Below, piece by piece: positions 33,661-43,600 of a stretch of DNA of 64,000 nucleotides. This stretch comes from Rhodococcus erythropolis NBRC 15567 (GTDB lineage: Bacteria; Actinomycetota; Actinomycetes; Mycobacteriales; Mycobacteriaceae). The notes below the pieces were generated by a model. It was not told the DNA's origin. It was given only the letters and a program-made list of their open reading frames with translations, and made no database searches. The stretch covers positions 79,722-143,721 of the forward strand of contig NZ_BCRM01000020.1 of the NCBI RefSeq assembly GCF_001552595.1, read 5' to 3'. Numbering within the stretch: position 1 is the first letter of the stretch; every line of letters begins with the position of its first letter. The position numbers and the translations under genes are program-made.

Positions 33661-34473
33661 CTAATCGGTGAAGGCGTAGACGCGGACGAGTTCGCCAGCG
33701 GAGGTGGTATTGACGAATCCGCCTTCGCCGAAGCTGTTTTTCGCCGAAATATCCAGCAGCGGTTCTTCTCCGGCAGTGTACGAAATGTAGTAGACCTGGG
33801 CGTCGGGCACATTGACGTGCCGCTGGATCGCCTCGATGTTTCGTCGTACGGCTTCGAGATCAATCGCGTCGAGATCGACTGTTGCAGTGTCGATCTTACG
33901 GCTTTCCGGATCGCCGTCCGCAGTGAAGCCGCCGCGAAAGGAGTACTTGATCTTCCGGTTGGGTTGACCGGGAACAGCGAGGGAGAAATAGGCTGCGCTG
34001 TTGTTGAAGGTGATCTCGTCGACGACGGTGGAGCCGAACTTTTCCCGCAACCGGTCACGTAAGAGGGCGATCCCTTCCGCGCTCGCCATGAAGGGTGTGG
34101 GTATGACCAAGGGCTCCGGGTTCGGGACAACGGCAGGCGCAACTGCGGACGGCGGCGTCACGGGATCTCGGTGCGTGAGCGAATAAGCCCCGACGCCGAC
34201 GACCAGCGCTGCCGCCACCGTTGCCGCTGCGAACCACGGCACCGGTCGTTTTGGTGGGCGACGTCGATCGGACGGCGGATTCGCTGCGCCCTGCAAGTCG
34301 GCGACGATGGCGGCCAGTTCGTCGAGAGTGCGCGCTTTCGCCACCGCCTGCGCGGCAGCGCGATGCTCGGCGGCGTTCAACTGTCCGTCTCCGAACGCCG
34401 CATCGACGACGGCCGCGGTTGTCTCCCTGTCCCGGTTTGCGGCGCGGGTGTTCGGCGGATATTTCTGGGCCAT
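33661..34473 (-). CDS. DUF1707-domain membrane protein, paralogue 2
   Basis: A 270-residue protein, 10 bp before the next paralogue. The N-terminal DUF1707-like part reads RDRETTAAVVDAAFGDGQLN then AAEHRAAAQAVAKARTLDEL. A transmembrane helix at about 80-98 (PWFAAATVAAALVVGVGAYS) leads into a domain with GIALLRDRLREKFGSTVVDE and a C-terminus ending in GELVRVYAFTD. The last segment parallels GEPLSVYPFAP of paralogue 3, showing common descent along the whole length. Probably a membrane protein with its larger domain outside the cytoplasm. Function unknown. Confidence 0.82.
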   Translation of the reverse strand: MAQKYPPNTRAANRDRETTAAVVDAAFGDGQLNAAEHRAAAQAVAKARTLDELAAIVADLQGAANPPSDRRRPPKRPVPWFAAATVAAALVVGVGAYSLTHRDPVTPPSAVAPAVVPNPEPLVIPTPFMASAEGIALLRDRLREKFGSTVVDEITFNNSAAYFSLAVPGQPNRKIKYSFRGGFTADGDPESRKIDTATVDLDAIDLEAVRRNIEAIQRHVNVPDAQVYYISYTAGEEPLLDISAKNSFGEGGFVNTTSAGELVRVYAFTD

Positions 34474-34503
34474 GCCGAGAATCCTAAATTCAAGGCCTGT
34501 GCG

Positions 34504-35268
34504 TCAGAACACCCTGCCGTCGAAGGTCATCTTGCGCACGCCCGTGTACGCCCCGGTGTCGTCGACGACGTAGATGCTTATCACCGGCGCACCCGAATCG
34601 GCCAAGGTGATGTGGTCCACGCGGGTACCGGCCAGCGCGGCGGGGGACTGTGCGATCACCGATACCAAGGCGTCGCGGTTCACGTTGGTGAGGTCCATGT
34701 CCGTGTTGCCGGCCACCGACGCGGGTTCGTCGGACGGAGTGAGAGTGCCGCGGAAATCGAAGTTCCGGAAGTTCCCTGATCCGTCGACGCGGCCGACCAC
34801 CGCTCGATCGGGGTAAAAGGTCGCAACCCGCACCGTCTCGGAACCGTACGTCGCGACGAACGACGCGAAGACGTCGTCGATGCCGGTGGGAGTAAACGGA
34901 GAATCGGCAGGCTCGGTGCTTGCTGTGAACCGTTCGACCACCTCGGCCGGCGGCTCGAGCGGACCGCGTTGGGCTGCAGCCAGTGCAATCGCGCCCGCCA
35001 CCGCCGCAGCGGCCAGCGAAACGTAGAGCACTTTTCGTCGAAAGGTCACGTGGGGAGATTTCACGCGCGCACGAGGTGCAGCTTCCTGTAGATCGCCGAT
35101 CAACGACGCCAACTCGACCACCGTCGTGGCAGTTCGCGCTTGCTCGGTGCGATCGAAGTATTCGGCGGCGCCCAGTTGTCCCTCGGCGTAAGCGGCGTCG
35201 AGTCTGGCGCAGGCGTCGATACGGTCCGTATCGCGTGCGCGGGTGGCCGGCGTCTTGGAAGAACTCAC
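34504..35268 (-). CDS. DUF1707-domain membrane protein, paralogue 1
   Basis: A 254-residue protein if the GTG at 35268 is used; a TTG three codons earlier (35277) is also possible. DUF1707 part: RARDTDRIDACARLDAAYAE, GQLGAAEYFDRTEQARTAT. One transmembrane helix (VLYVSLAAAAVAGAIALAAA) is followed by an external domain with FASFVATYGSETVRVATFYP and a C-terminus GAYTGVRKMTFDGRVF. It is the first gene of the three-gene minus-strand operon, 30 bp before the second. It is divergent from the DUF5318 gene. The corresponding mycobacterial position holds one membrane protein, so triplication may be lineage-specific. Confidence 0.78.
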   Translation of the reverse strand: MSSSKTPATRARDTDRIDACARLDAAYAEGQLGAAEYFDRTEQARTATTVVELASLIGDLQEAAPRARVKSPHVTFRRKVLYVSLAAAAVAGAIALAAAQRGPLEPPAEVVERFTASTEPADSPFTPTGIDDVFASFVATYGSETVRVATFYPDRAVVGRVDGSGNFRNFDFRGTLTPSDEPASVAGNTDMDLTNVNRDALVSVIAQSPAALAGTRVDHITLADSGAPVISIYVVDDTGAYTGVRKMTFDGRVF

Positions 35269-35375
35269 AGGTTCCAATGATAATTGCTGGTCGCCATGCG
35301 TCCGGACCGCAAAATGTGTTCATCGTGACCCTCCCGAACCGTCCGTGGCGGCACGGACGCACGTACGCTGGTCAG

Positions 35376-35795
35376 GTGCGGATACAGCGGCAAGTTGTGG
35401 ACTACGCGCTCGCGCGTCGGTCTGTGCTGGCCGAAGTGTCTGCGGGTAGGACCGACGTCAAGCAAGTGTGTGACGCCGATCCGTACCTACTCAGAGCCGC
35501 GAAGTTCCACGGCCGGGGCAGCGACGTCGTCTGCCCCATTTGCCGCAAGGAACAGTTGACGCTCGTGTCCTGGGTGTTCGGCGACAAGCTCGGTCAGGTT
35601 TCGGGATCGGCCCGAACCTCGGACGAGCTCGCTCGGCTTGCGGAAACAGCAGAGGAGTTCACGGTGCACGTTGTAGAGGTGTGCCGTACCTGCAGTTGGA
35701 ACCACTTGGTGCAGTCCTATGTGCTCGGCGCAGTACCTGCGCCGCCGCGACCGCGGCGAGCACGCCCACCAAGCCGGCGCACCGCCAGCGAGTAA
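35376..35795 (+). CDS. DUF5318-family conserved protein (Rv0049-like)
   Basis: A 139-residue actinobacterial core protein. The GTG at 35376 begins VRIQRQVVDYALARRSVLAE. TACGCT lies exactly six bases before it, so the mRNA is probably leaderless; an ATG at 35277 is possible but atypical for the family. Four cysteines form two C-x2-C pairs (VVCPICRKEQ and EVCRTCSWNH) resembling a zinc ribbon. It precedes ponA1, as in mycobacteria. Function not established. Confidence 0.85.
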   Translation: MRIQRQVVDYALARRSVLAEVSAGRTDVKQVCDADPYLLRAAKFHGRGSDVVCPICRKEQLTLVSWVFGDKLGQVSGSARTSDELARLAETAEEFTVHVVEVCRTCSWNHLVQSYVLGAVPAPPRPRRARPPSRRTASE

Positions 35796-35865
35796 CGCCA
35801 CACCCGAAGAAGGGCCCGATCGAAGTCTGCACGTGATCGGTCCGTGACCACTGGAGATTTGATTC

Positions 35866-38496
35866 GTGAGTTCCCCCAGCAACAACAACCCGGGAGGCAA
35901 CAACCCGGGTGGCCGTCCCGTCGGTCCCAACCGTCCCGCCGGACCTCCTCAGGGTCGTCCGCCGCAGGGACGCCCTCCGATGGGTCCGCCCCCTCAGGGT
36001 CGTCCGCCGCAAGGTCGTCCGATGGGACCCCCGCCTCAGGGTCGTCCGCCTCAGGGTCGTCCGCCTCAGGGTCGACCTTCGGGCCCGCCTCCTCAGGGCC
36101 GCCCCGCCGGCCCCCCGCCTCAGGGTCGTCCGCCGCAAGGCCGACCTGCCGGCCCGCCGCCTCGAGATCGCGCCGCAGGCGCTCAGGCAAACGAACCGAC
36201 CCAGCGCGTCGCGGCAGCAGCAGCGACCACCCGTACCAACGCGGGCACCCGCCCGCCGGTCGGACCTCCGCCGACGAAGCCGCCGACAGGTGGCTCCGGT
36301 GGCGGTGGCAACGACGGACAACCCCCGAAGGGAAGAAAGAGCACCGTGAAGAAGAAGTCCAAGTGGCGCACAGTTCGCCGCTCGGCCTACGTCTTGGTGG
36401 CGCTCGGTCTTGTTCTGCCCGTCCTTGCCTTCATGGCCGCGTACATCGTGCAGGACGTCCCCAAGCCAGGTGACCAAAAGACCAATCAGGTGGCGACGGT
36501 CTTCGCCGCCGACGGCACCACGGTGATCAGTACTGTCGTCCCGCCGGACGAAGGTAACCGCGTCGAGGTCTCACTCGATCAGGTGCCGATGCACGTTCGG
36601 AACGCCGTTCTGGCCGCAGAGGACCGCGATTTCTACTCGAACCCGGGCTTCTCGATCTCCGGTTTCGCGCGCGCAGCCCGTGACAACGTGCTCGGTCGTG
36701 ACAGCGCCGGTGGTGGCTCGACCATCACGCAGCAGTACGTGAAGACCGCGCTCGTCGGCTCGGAGCGTTCGCTGACGCGAAAGATGAAGGAACTCGTTCT
36801 CTCTTCGAAGATGGCCAACGAGTGGTCCAAGGACGACATTCTCGCCGCATACCTGAACACCATTTACTTCGGTCGCGGCGCGTACGGCATCGAAGCTGCG
36901 TCCAAGGCTTACTTCGGCAAGCCCGTCGACCAGCTGTCCATCGAAGAAGGCGCCGTCCTGGCATCGTCGATTCAGCTTCCGTCACTCCTCGATCCCGAGA
37001 CCAACCCGACCGGTGCCAAGTCCCGTTGGAACTACGTGCTCGACGGCATGGTGTCCGCCGGCACGCTGGATCAGGCCGCGCGCACGCCGATGCAGTACCC
37101 CGCCTACATCCCGCTCGCCCAGGTCGACAACAGCAGCCAAGGCTCGACCGGACCCGAGGGCCTGATCAAGCGTCAGGTGCTCAAGGAGATCGGCGACGCC
37201 GGAATCAGCGAGCAGTTGCTCAACACCGAGGGCTTGCAGATCACCACGACCATCGACCCGCAGGCTCAGGCCGCAGCGGTCGAGGCAGCCCGTTCCAACA
37301 TGGAGGGTGAGCCGGAGAACCTGCGCACCGCCGTTGTCTCGGTCGACCCGAAGACCGGAGCCGTCAAGGCGTACTACGGCGGTGAGGACGGCGCGGGATA
37401 CGACTTCGCGAATGCCGGACTTCAGACCGGTTCCTCGTTCAAGGTGTTCGGTCTCGCAGCCGCCCTGGATCAGGGGATCCCGCTCTCGCAGATGTACGAC
37501 AGTTCGCCGCTGACCGTCAACGGCATCTCCATCGGCAACGTCGAAGGTGAAAGCTGCGGCACCTGCACCATCGCAGAGGCGCTCAAGCGTTCGCTGAACA
37601 CCAGCTTCTACCGCCAGATGCTCAGCCTCGACGGCAACGGCCCGCAGGCAATCGCGGACATCGCACACCAAGCAGGCATCCCGAAGGACATCCCGGGCGT
37701 CGGCCCGTCGCTCACCGAGGGTGACGGTTCCGGTCCCAACAACGGCATCGTGCTCGGCCAGTACCAGGCCCGCGTGCTCGACATGGCGTCGTCGTACGCG
37801 ACGCTCGCCGCATCCGGCACGTATCACGCACCGCACTTCGTCCAGAAGGTCGTCGCGGCTGACGGCACCGTGCTGCTGGACCGCGGCGCACCCGCCGGTG
37901 AGGACCGCATCGACGCTGCCGTGGCGGACAACGTGACGGCTGCGATGCAGCCGATCGCGGCGTACTCGCGCGGTCACAACCTGGCCGGCGGACGTCTGTC
38001 GGCGTCGAAGACAGGTACCGCGCAGCTCGGTGACACCGGAGCCAACAAGGACGCATGGATGGTCGGCTACACGCCGTCACTCTCGACCGCGGTCTGGGTC
38101 GGAACTCCCGACGGTGAAGCGATCACCAATTCCGGTGGCGCGATGATCTACGGCTCGGGTCTGCCTTCGGACATCTGGAAGGACACGATGGACGGCGCTC
38201 TCGAGGGCACCGACAACGAGAAGTTCCCGACGCCGGGCAAGATCAACGGTCAAGCCGGTGGTGTTCCGGAGTACACGGCTCCCGCACCGCCCAAGACGTC
38301 GGCGCCGCCGACCACCGCACCGACGACGACGGAAACCACTCCGCCGCCCGTGGTGACGACGACGCAGGTCGAGGTTCTGCCGGGCATCACCATCCCGATT
38401 CCGGGCATCTCCCGGCCGACGACAACGGCGCCGCAGGTACCAGGGGCAGGCGAGACCACCGAGGAAGAACCGGCAGGTGTGAGCCCCGGCCAGTAG
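35866..38496 (+). CDS. ponA1: bifunctional class A penicillin-binding protein (transglycosylase/transpeptidase)
   Basis: An 876-residue PBP that polymerises and crosslinks peptidoglycan. The GTG start follows GGAG. Residues 1-170 are a cytoplasmic Pro/Gly-rich tail with ten PQGRP repeats. A membrane helix spans about 172-194. The GT51 transglycosylase has AAEDRDFYSNPGF (Glu about 252), GGSTITQQYVK and NTIYFGRGAYGIEAASKAYF. The transpeptidase has S523-S-F-K526, S576-L-N578 and K715-T-G717. The C-terminus (from about 800) is Pro/Thr-rich and ends in SPGQ. It is probably co-expressed with the GT87-like gene 40 bp downstream. Phosphorylation of the N-terminal tail is plausible by analogy with mycobacterial PonA1. 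Confidence 0.96.
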   Translation: MSSPSNNNPGGNNPGGRPVGPNRPAGPPQGRPPQGRPPMGPPPQGRPPQGRPMGPPPQGRPPQGRPPQGRPSGPPPQGRPAGPPPQGRPPQGRPAGPPPRDRAAGAQANEPTQRVAAAAATTRTNAGTRPPVGPPPTKPPTGGSGGGGNDGQPPKGRKSTVKKKSKWRTVRRSAYVLVALGLVLPVLAFMAAYIVQDVPKPGDQKTNQVATVFAADGTTVISTVVPPDEGNRVEVSLDQVPMHVRNAVLAAEDRDFYSNPGFSISGFARAARDNVLGRDSAGGGSTITQQYVKTALVGSERSLTRKMKELVLSSKMANEWSKDDILAAYLNTIYFGRGAYGIEAASKAYFGKPVDQLSIEEGAVLASSIQLPSLLDPETNPTGAKSRWNYVLDGMVSAGTLDQAARTPMQYPAYIPLAQVDNSSQGSTGPEGLIKRQVLKEIGDAGISEQLLNTEGLQITTTIDPQAQAAAVEAARSNMEGEPENLRTAVVSVDPKTGAVKAYYGGEDGAGYDFANAGLQTGSSFKVFGLAAALDQGIPLSQMYDSSPLTVNGISIGNVEGESCGTCTIAEALKRSLNTSFYRQMLSLDGNGPQAIADIAHQAGIPKDIPGVGPSLTEGDGSGPNNGIVLGQYQARVLDMASSYATLAASGTYHAPHFVQKVVAADGTVLLDRGAPAGEDRIDAAVADNVTAAMQPIAAYSRGHNLAGGRLSASKTGTAQLGDTGANKDAWMVGYTPSLSTAVWVGTPDGEAITNSGGAMIYGSGLPSDIWKDTMDGALEGTDNEKFPTPGKINGQAGGVPEYTAPAPPKTSAPPTTAPTTTETTPPPVVTTTQVEVLPGITIPIPGISRPTTTAPQVPGAGETTEEEPAGVSPGQ
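35947..36165 (+). repeat. tandem coding repeats (PQGRP units) in ponA1
   Basis: Ten copies of a five-residue PQGRP unit, interrupted by MG, SG or AG spacers, occupy residues 28-100. At DNA level the unit CCTCAGGGTCGTCCG recurs with few changes, so copy number may vary between strains. Confidence 0.85.
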
Positions 38497-38535
38497 TTGG
38501 AGGGTGGTCGGTTCGAAAGACGGTAACCTCGCGGA

Positions 38536-40113
38536 GTGGCCGCGAATGCTGATGATGCCGAACCGACCTCCCCCGCTCCGCTGGCCGAAGATCTTCGTTC
38601 GGCGGATTGGCGGGACGTTCCCAGTCGCAACGACGCGATGGTGTCTGCGCTGTCGGGAACCGTCGGCGGTCCGGTAGGTCGTCACGCACTGATCGGACGC
38701 ACTCGCTTCTTCACCCCGATGCGAGTGATCCTTCTGCTCGCCGTGGTGTTCTTGGCTTTCGGCTGGTTCGCGAAGGCCGGCTGTATTCAGCAGGCGCCGG
38801 TCGGCGAGAGCGGGCAGGTCGGCCTCGACTGGAGCGGCAGCCGTCAGTACGTGGCGATGTGTTACTCCGACACCGTTCCGCTGTACGGAGCCGAACGCCT
38901 CGATCAGGGAGCATTCCCGTACAAGACGTCGTGGGAAGAAGTACGCGGCGACGGTTCGATCCAGATGCGGTACATGGAGTATCCGGTCATCTCGGGGCTC
39001 TATCAGTACGGCGCGATGAAGGTCGCCAAGGCGTGGGATTCGATCACCTGGCTGCCGGGCGCGATTCAGGTGGCGCTCTATTTCAACGTCGTGGCGTTCG
39101 GATTGGCGTTGGCGTGGCTGGTCACCGTGTGGGCGAGCACCCTGCTGGCCGGACGACGAGTGTGGGACGGTGCGCTCATCGCGTGTTCCCCGTTGGTGAT
39201 CGTGCACGTGTTCACGAACTTCGATCCTCTGGCGACGGCGTTCGCGGCCGGTGGATTGTTGGCGTGGGCACGCAAGCGGCCCGTGCTCGCGGGAATCCTG
39301 CTCGGCCTGGGCGGCGCCGCGAAGCTCTACCCGCTGCTCCTACTCGGACCGCTTTTTGTCCTGTGTCTGCGCGCGGGCAAGACGAGGGACTGGCTGGTGA
39401 CCGCACTCAGCGCCGTCGCGGCATGGCTTGCGGTGAACCTGCCCATCGCCGCGCTGTACCCGCATGGTTGGTACGAGTTCTTCCGGCTCAACTCCGAGCG
39501 CGGGGCCGATCCCGATTCCCTCTACAACGTGATCGCGTCGTTCACGTCGTGGAAGGGCCTCGACGGTCCTCTCGCCCAGGGTGAGTCACCGTCGAATCTC
39601 AACGCCGTCTCTCTGCTTTTGTTCGTGGCCGTCTGCATCGGTGTCGGATACGTCGCCCTGACGGCGCAGCGTCGTCCGCGCGTTGCGCAGTTGTGCTTCC
39701 TGTTGGTGGCGGGCTTCTTGCTCACCAACAAGGTGTGGAGCCCGCAGTATTCTCTGTGGCTGGTGCCGCTGGCCGTGTTGGCCTTGCCGCACCGCAGACT
39801 CCTGCTCGCGTGGATGACCATCGACGCCCTGGTCTGGGTTCCGCGAATGATGTATTACCTCGGGGTGTCCAACAAGGGGCTGCCCGAGCAGTGGTTCACC
39901 GGAACCGTCGTGATCCGGGACATCGCGGTACTCGTGCTGTGCGCGCTGGTGCTTCGGCAGATCTACCGGCCGTCGGAGGATCTCGTGCGGTACGGGTTCA
40001 TCGACGATCCGGCGGGCGGTGTTCTCGATCAGGCTCCGGACAAACAACCTGCCTGGCTACCCGGTTGGTTGAAGCCGTCCAAGGCGAAGGATCCGGAACC
40101 CGTCACGGTCTGA
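38536..40113 (+). CDS. GT87-like polytopic membrane protein (Rv0051-type, probable polyprenyl-phosphate-sugar glycosyltransferase)
   Basis: A 525-residue protein with about 10-11 hydrophobic helices after a 60-residue cytoplasmic leader. The first loop has YSDTVPLYGAERLDQGAFPY and MEYPVISGLYQYG, the acidic/E-Y-P-V pattern typical of GT87-type transferases. Further marks are FTNFDPLATAFAAGGLLAWA and LLTNKVWSPQYSLWLVPL. The GTG at 38536 has TAACCT six bases upstream, suggesting a leaderless internal promoter in addition to read-through from ponA1. It is related to the protein at 45861. The likely role is mannose or arabinose transfer to envelope glycolipids; acceptor unknown. Confidence 0.85.
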   Translation: MAANADDAEPTSPAPLAEDLRSADWRDVPSRNDAMVSALSGTVGGPVGRHALIGRTRFFTPMRVILLLAVVFLAFGWFAKAGCIQQAPVGESGQVGLDWSGSRQYVAMCYSDTVPLYGAERLDQGAFPYKTSWEEVRGDGSIQMRYMEYPVISGLYQYGAMKVAKAWDSITWLPGAIQVALYFNVVAFGLALAWLVTVWASTLLAGRRVWDGALIACSPLVIVHVFTNFDPLATAFAAGGLLAWARKRPVLAGILLGLGGAAKLYPLLLLGPLFVLCLRAGKTRDWLVTALSAVAAWLAVNLPIAALYPHGWYEFFRLNSERGADPDSLYNVIASFTSWKGLDGPLAQGESPSNLNAVSLLLFVAVCIGVGYVALTAQRRPRVAQLCFLLVAGFLLTNKVWSPQYSLWLVPLAVLALPHRRLLLAWMTIDALVWVPRMMYYLGVSNKGLPEQWFTGTVVIRDIAVLVLCALVLRQIYRPSEDLVRYGFIDDPAGGVLDQAPDKQPAWLPGWLKPSKAKDPEPVTV

Positions 40114-40115
40114 GG

Positions 40116-40415
40116 TCACCACTCGTCGAGGGTGGTGTACCCGTCCTGGACCGCGCGGGCGAACAACGCTGCCTTCGTGGGAGCCGGCCGCCCGACGTCG
40201 CTGTACTTCGTGCGTACCCGAGTGATGTGTGTGTTGACGGTGCAGACGCGTAGGCCGAGTGTCTCGGCGACCTCGGACTTGGAATCCGAACGAAGCCAGG
40301 CGAGAAGTACTTCGATCTCGCGGACGCTCAGCTTCGGCTTGTGCTTGCCGTGCTTGGGGTTGCCGACTCGGGACACGTTTGCCTCGATCTTCGGAGAAAA
40401 GCCGATTGAAGACAT
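40116..40415 (-). CDS. small LuxR-type HTH protein
   Basis: A 99-residue protein consisting of little more than a GerE/LuxR DNA-binding domain. The helix-turn-helix is KLSVREIEVLLAWLRSDSKS, EVAETLGLRVCTVNTHITRV and RTKYSDVGRPAPTKAALFA. The ATG at 40415 follows AAAGG at nine bases. There is no receiver or sensor domain. Short stand-alone LuxR proteins of this type occur widely in rhodococci and corynebacteria. It is convergent with the GT87 gene (stops 2 bp apart). Target unknown. Confidence 0.82.
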   Translation of the reverse strand: MSSIGFSPKIEANVSRVGNPKHGKHKPKLSVREIEVLLAWLRSDSKSEVAETLGLRVCTVNTHITRVRTKYSDVGRPAPTKAALFARAVQDGYTTLDEW

Positions 40416-40602
40416 GCGCGCAGCGCCTTTCGACGGAGGGAATGGGCGTCGACTGCCGTATTTGCAGAAGGGCTGCTGAGATGGGGCGCGACTGAGAACG
40501 AGTATTTCGATCGAGGCGTCTCAGTGGAACGGACGCAACTCTCTCGATACAGAGTCCATACAACGGACAAATCCCCTACCTGCTCCGATAGAGTGCCTCG
40601 CT

Positions 40603-43600
40603 ATGAACTCGAAGGCGGAAGCCGGTAGGCACAATCAGGTCGATCCCGCCCAGATCGAGTCGCGTGGTCAGTTTGCTGAGGCGCTCACGGCTTTGCGGAA
40701 GGCGGCCGGACTGACGGTTCGCGAAGCCGTCGAGCGTTCGGGTGGTTTGCACGGAACCGTCAGCGGATGGTTTGCCGGCCAACACCTGCCGACGCCGGCG
40801 AGTACCCCGATGTTTTTTGCGCTCCTCGAGGCCTGCGGTGTCGACTCCGAGGATGAGCGGCAGCGCTGGATCGGTGCGGTGCAACGAGTGAGGCAGTTGA
40901 CGGCCAGACGACGCGGCGACGCCACCGTTCCGTACCGAGGTCTCGAATCTTTCCGACAAGAGGACGCCGAGTGGTTCTTCGGTCGAGACGAACTCACTGC
41001 CAACTTGGCCGAACGGGTGGCGTCGGCGATACGAGGTGTCGGCCGCAGTCAGTTCATGGTGATCGGTGCTTCCGGATCGGGTAAGTCGTCGTTGCTGCGG
41101 GCCGGACTCGCCCCCAAGGTTGCCGAGGGCGATTCACGGTTCGACGGCTGGCGGGTGGAAATCCTGCAGCCGGGTACGGGAGGAATTCCGTCGTCGATTT
41201 CCGACGAACCAACCGTCTTGATCCTCGACCAGTTCGAGGAACTGTGGACGCAGTGCGACGGTGATCGGCGCGAGGAAATACTGCGGACTCTCGCGGAACT
41301 CGGTGAGAACACCATCGCCGTCATCGGAATGCGCGCCGACTTCTACGGGCTCGCGGCGGAGGAACCGCTTTTGGTGCCGCTGCTCGACGATTCGCCGATG
41401 GTGGTCGGGCCGCTGACCGACGAACAATTGCGCGAGGTGATCGTCGAGCCGGCGATCAAGGCCGGGATGACCGTGCAGAGCGAATTGGTTCAGGTTCTGG
41501 TCTCCGAGCTGACACCACGCGGCTCGCGTACGGCGAGCGACCCCGGAGCTTTGCCCTTGCTGTCACACGCACTGTTGGGGACCTGGCAACGGTCGACGCG
41601 TAAAACTCTGACCGTCTCGGATTACTACGCCACCGACGGGATTGCCGGAGCCGTCCAGCAAAGCGCGGAGGAAGTGTACGGCGAGCTCACAGAGCGGCAG
41701 CAGCAGTTGGCGCGCAGGATCTTCCTCCGATTGGTCAACGTCGACGAAGTGACGCAGACGCGTCGGCGTGCACCGCGCACCGAACTCTTCCTCGGTGACG
41801 ACGTCGACGACGTGAACACCGTCATCGACCGGTTCGCCTTACGGCGCCTTCTCACCGTCGACGAAGAGACGGTCGAGGTTTCGCACGAGGTCTTACTGTC
41901 AGCGTGGAGTCGGCTTCGCGATTGGATCGACTCGGACCGCGCCGGCCTGGCGGTGCATCGCCGGTTCACCTACGCGGCGCAGGTGTGGGAAGACAGTGGA
42001 CGCGACCCCGGCGCGCTGCTCGGACCCGCACGTCTTCACCTGACGGAAGAATGGCTGAACTCGGGTGAACTCGGTCTCCCACTGGAACCGAGTCGGACCC
42101 GCGCCGCCGACCTCAACGCCACCGAGCGGGAGTACCTCGCTGCGAGCATCGAGCATCGTGATCAGCAGGAATTTGCCGATCGCCGACGTACACGCGTTCT
42201 GCGACGGCTCGTGACTGCGTTGGCAGCTGCGTCGGTGATCGCTCTGGTGTTGGCGGTGGTTGCGACCGTCGCCGGTATCGGAGCCAATCGTCAACGTGTC
42301 CAAGCAGATACCGCGCGAGACGAGGCGATGTCGCGTCAGGTGGCCACCGAGTCGATCAGGATGCGCGAGCGGGATCCGTCGCTGGCGTCGCAGCTTGCTC
42401 TGGCGGCATTTGCGGTCAACGAAACAACCGAAGCCCGCTCGGCATTGCTGGATGCGTCGGGCGTTCATTCGGCTACTCGCATCATCGGACCGCCCGGCGC
42501 GATGAAGGCCCGGATAAACCCAGCCGGAACTGTTGTGGCGGTGGGTGGTTCGGATGGGAAGGTCAGACTTTATCCGATGGTGGACGGTGTGGCCTCAGCT
42601 GTTCCGCAGGCGGAGTTCCTCGGAGTCTCGGAGGGCACGGCGCTCTTTGCCGTCGCCTACAGCCCGGACGGACGGCTGCTTGCGACCGGTGGCGCCGGCG
42701 GCGCTGCGCTGTGGGACGTGTCGGATCCCGAGAATCCGGTCCGTGGAACTCTTCCCGTCGACGGTGAACGCGTAGTGCAGGACATGGAGTTCAGTCCAGA
42801 CGGAACCAAGCTGGTCGCCGGTACCTCGACGCCCGACGTCCTGCGATGGAACATCGACGTTTCCGCGAATGCCGTTGCTTTGCCTGCTCTTCCGCACCCA
42901 GCTGACGGCATCGTCACCGCGACGTTCAGTCCTGACGGACGTTTCCTCGTGGCAGGCGGGCGTCAATCGACACTTCGTGTGTGGGACGTCGCGAAGTGGG
43001 GTGAGGAATCGGCGCCGATCTTCGCGACCGAGCCGAACGGCACCACCGTCCACTACCTCGGTGTCGCCTTCAGTCCGGACGGACGCGAGCTTGCGGCGGG
43101 AACCACTGGCAGGGAGGTGGTTCGGTGGGACATGAGCGATCCGGCGCGCCCCACTCCCCTGCCGGCACTGACGGGATTTTCCAGCTACGTCAACGAACTC
43201 AACTACGGCAAAGACGGAACACGTCTTGCCGCAGGAAGTTCCGACAACTCCGTGCGCGTGTGGGACCCACGAACCGGGGCGTTGATCGAAACACTTCCGG
43301 ACAGTGGGGCGGTGACCACCGTCGACTACAGCGACGACGGCCGCAACCTGGTCACCGGAGGACTCAACGGTGTGACTCGCGTGTGGGCTCTACCGGGTCC
43401 GGTCTGGGCGGGACCTCGGGACACGATTTTCACCAGTCCCTTTGCCGCGGACGGCTCGCGTCTGGTGGCCGGCGTCGGGGCCAGGGGTGGCGCGATGTTG
43501 GCGTGGAACACCGAGGATCTCGATCGCCCCGCGGTGATGCCGGAGTTGAAACCGCAAGGGGACGACTCTTTCAGCGGTGCGTCGGCGGTGTCGGCAGACG

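Noticed and set aside
36982..37977. A 331-residue open frame antisense to ponA1
   Set aside because: Arginine- and leucine-rich shadow of the transpeptidase domain without family motifs or ribosome site.
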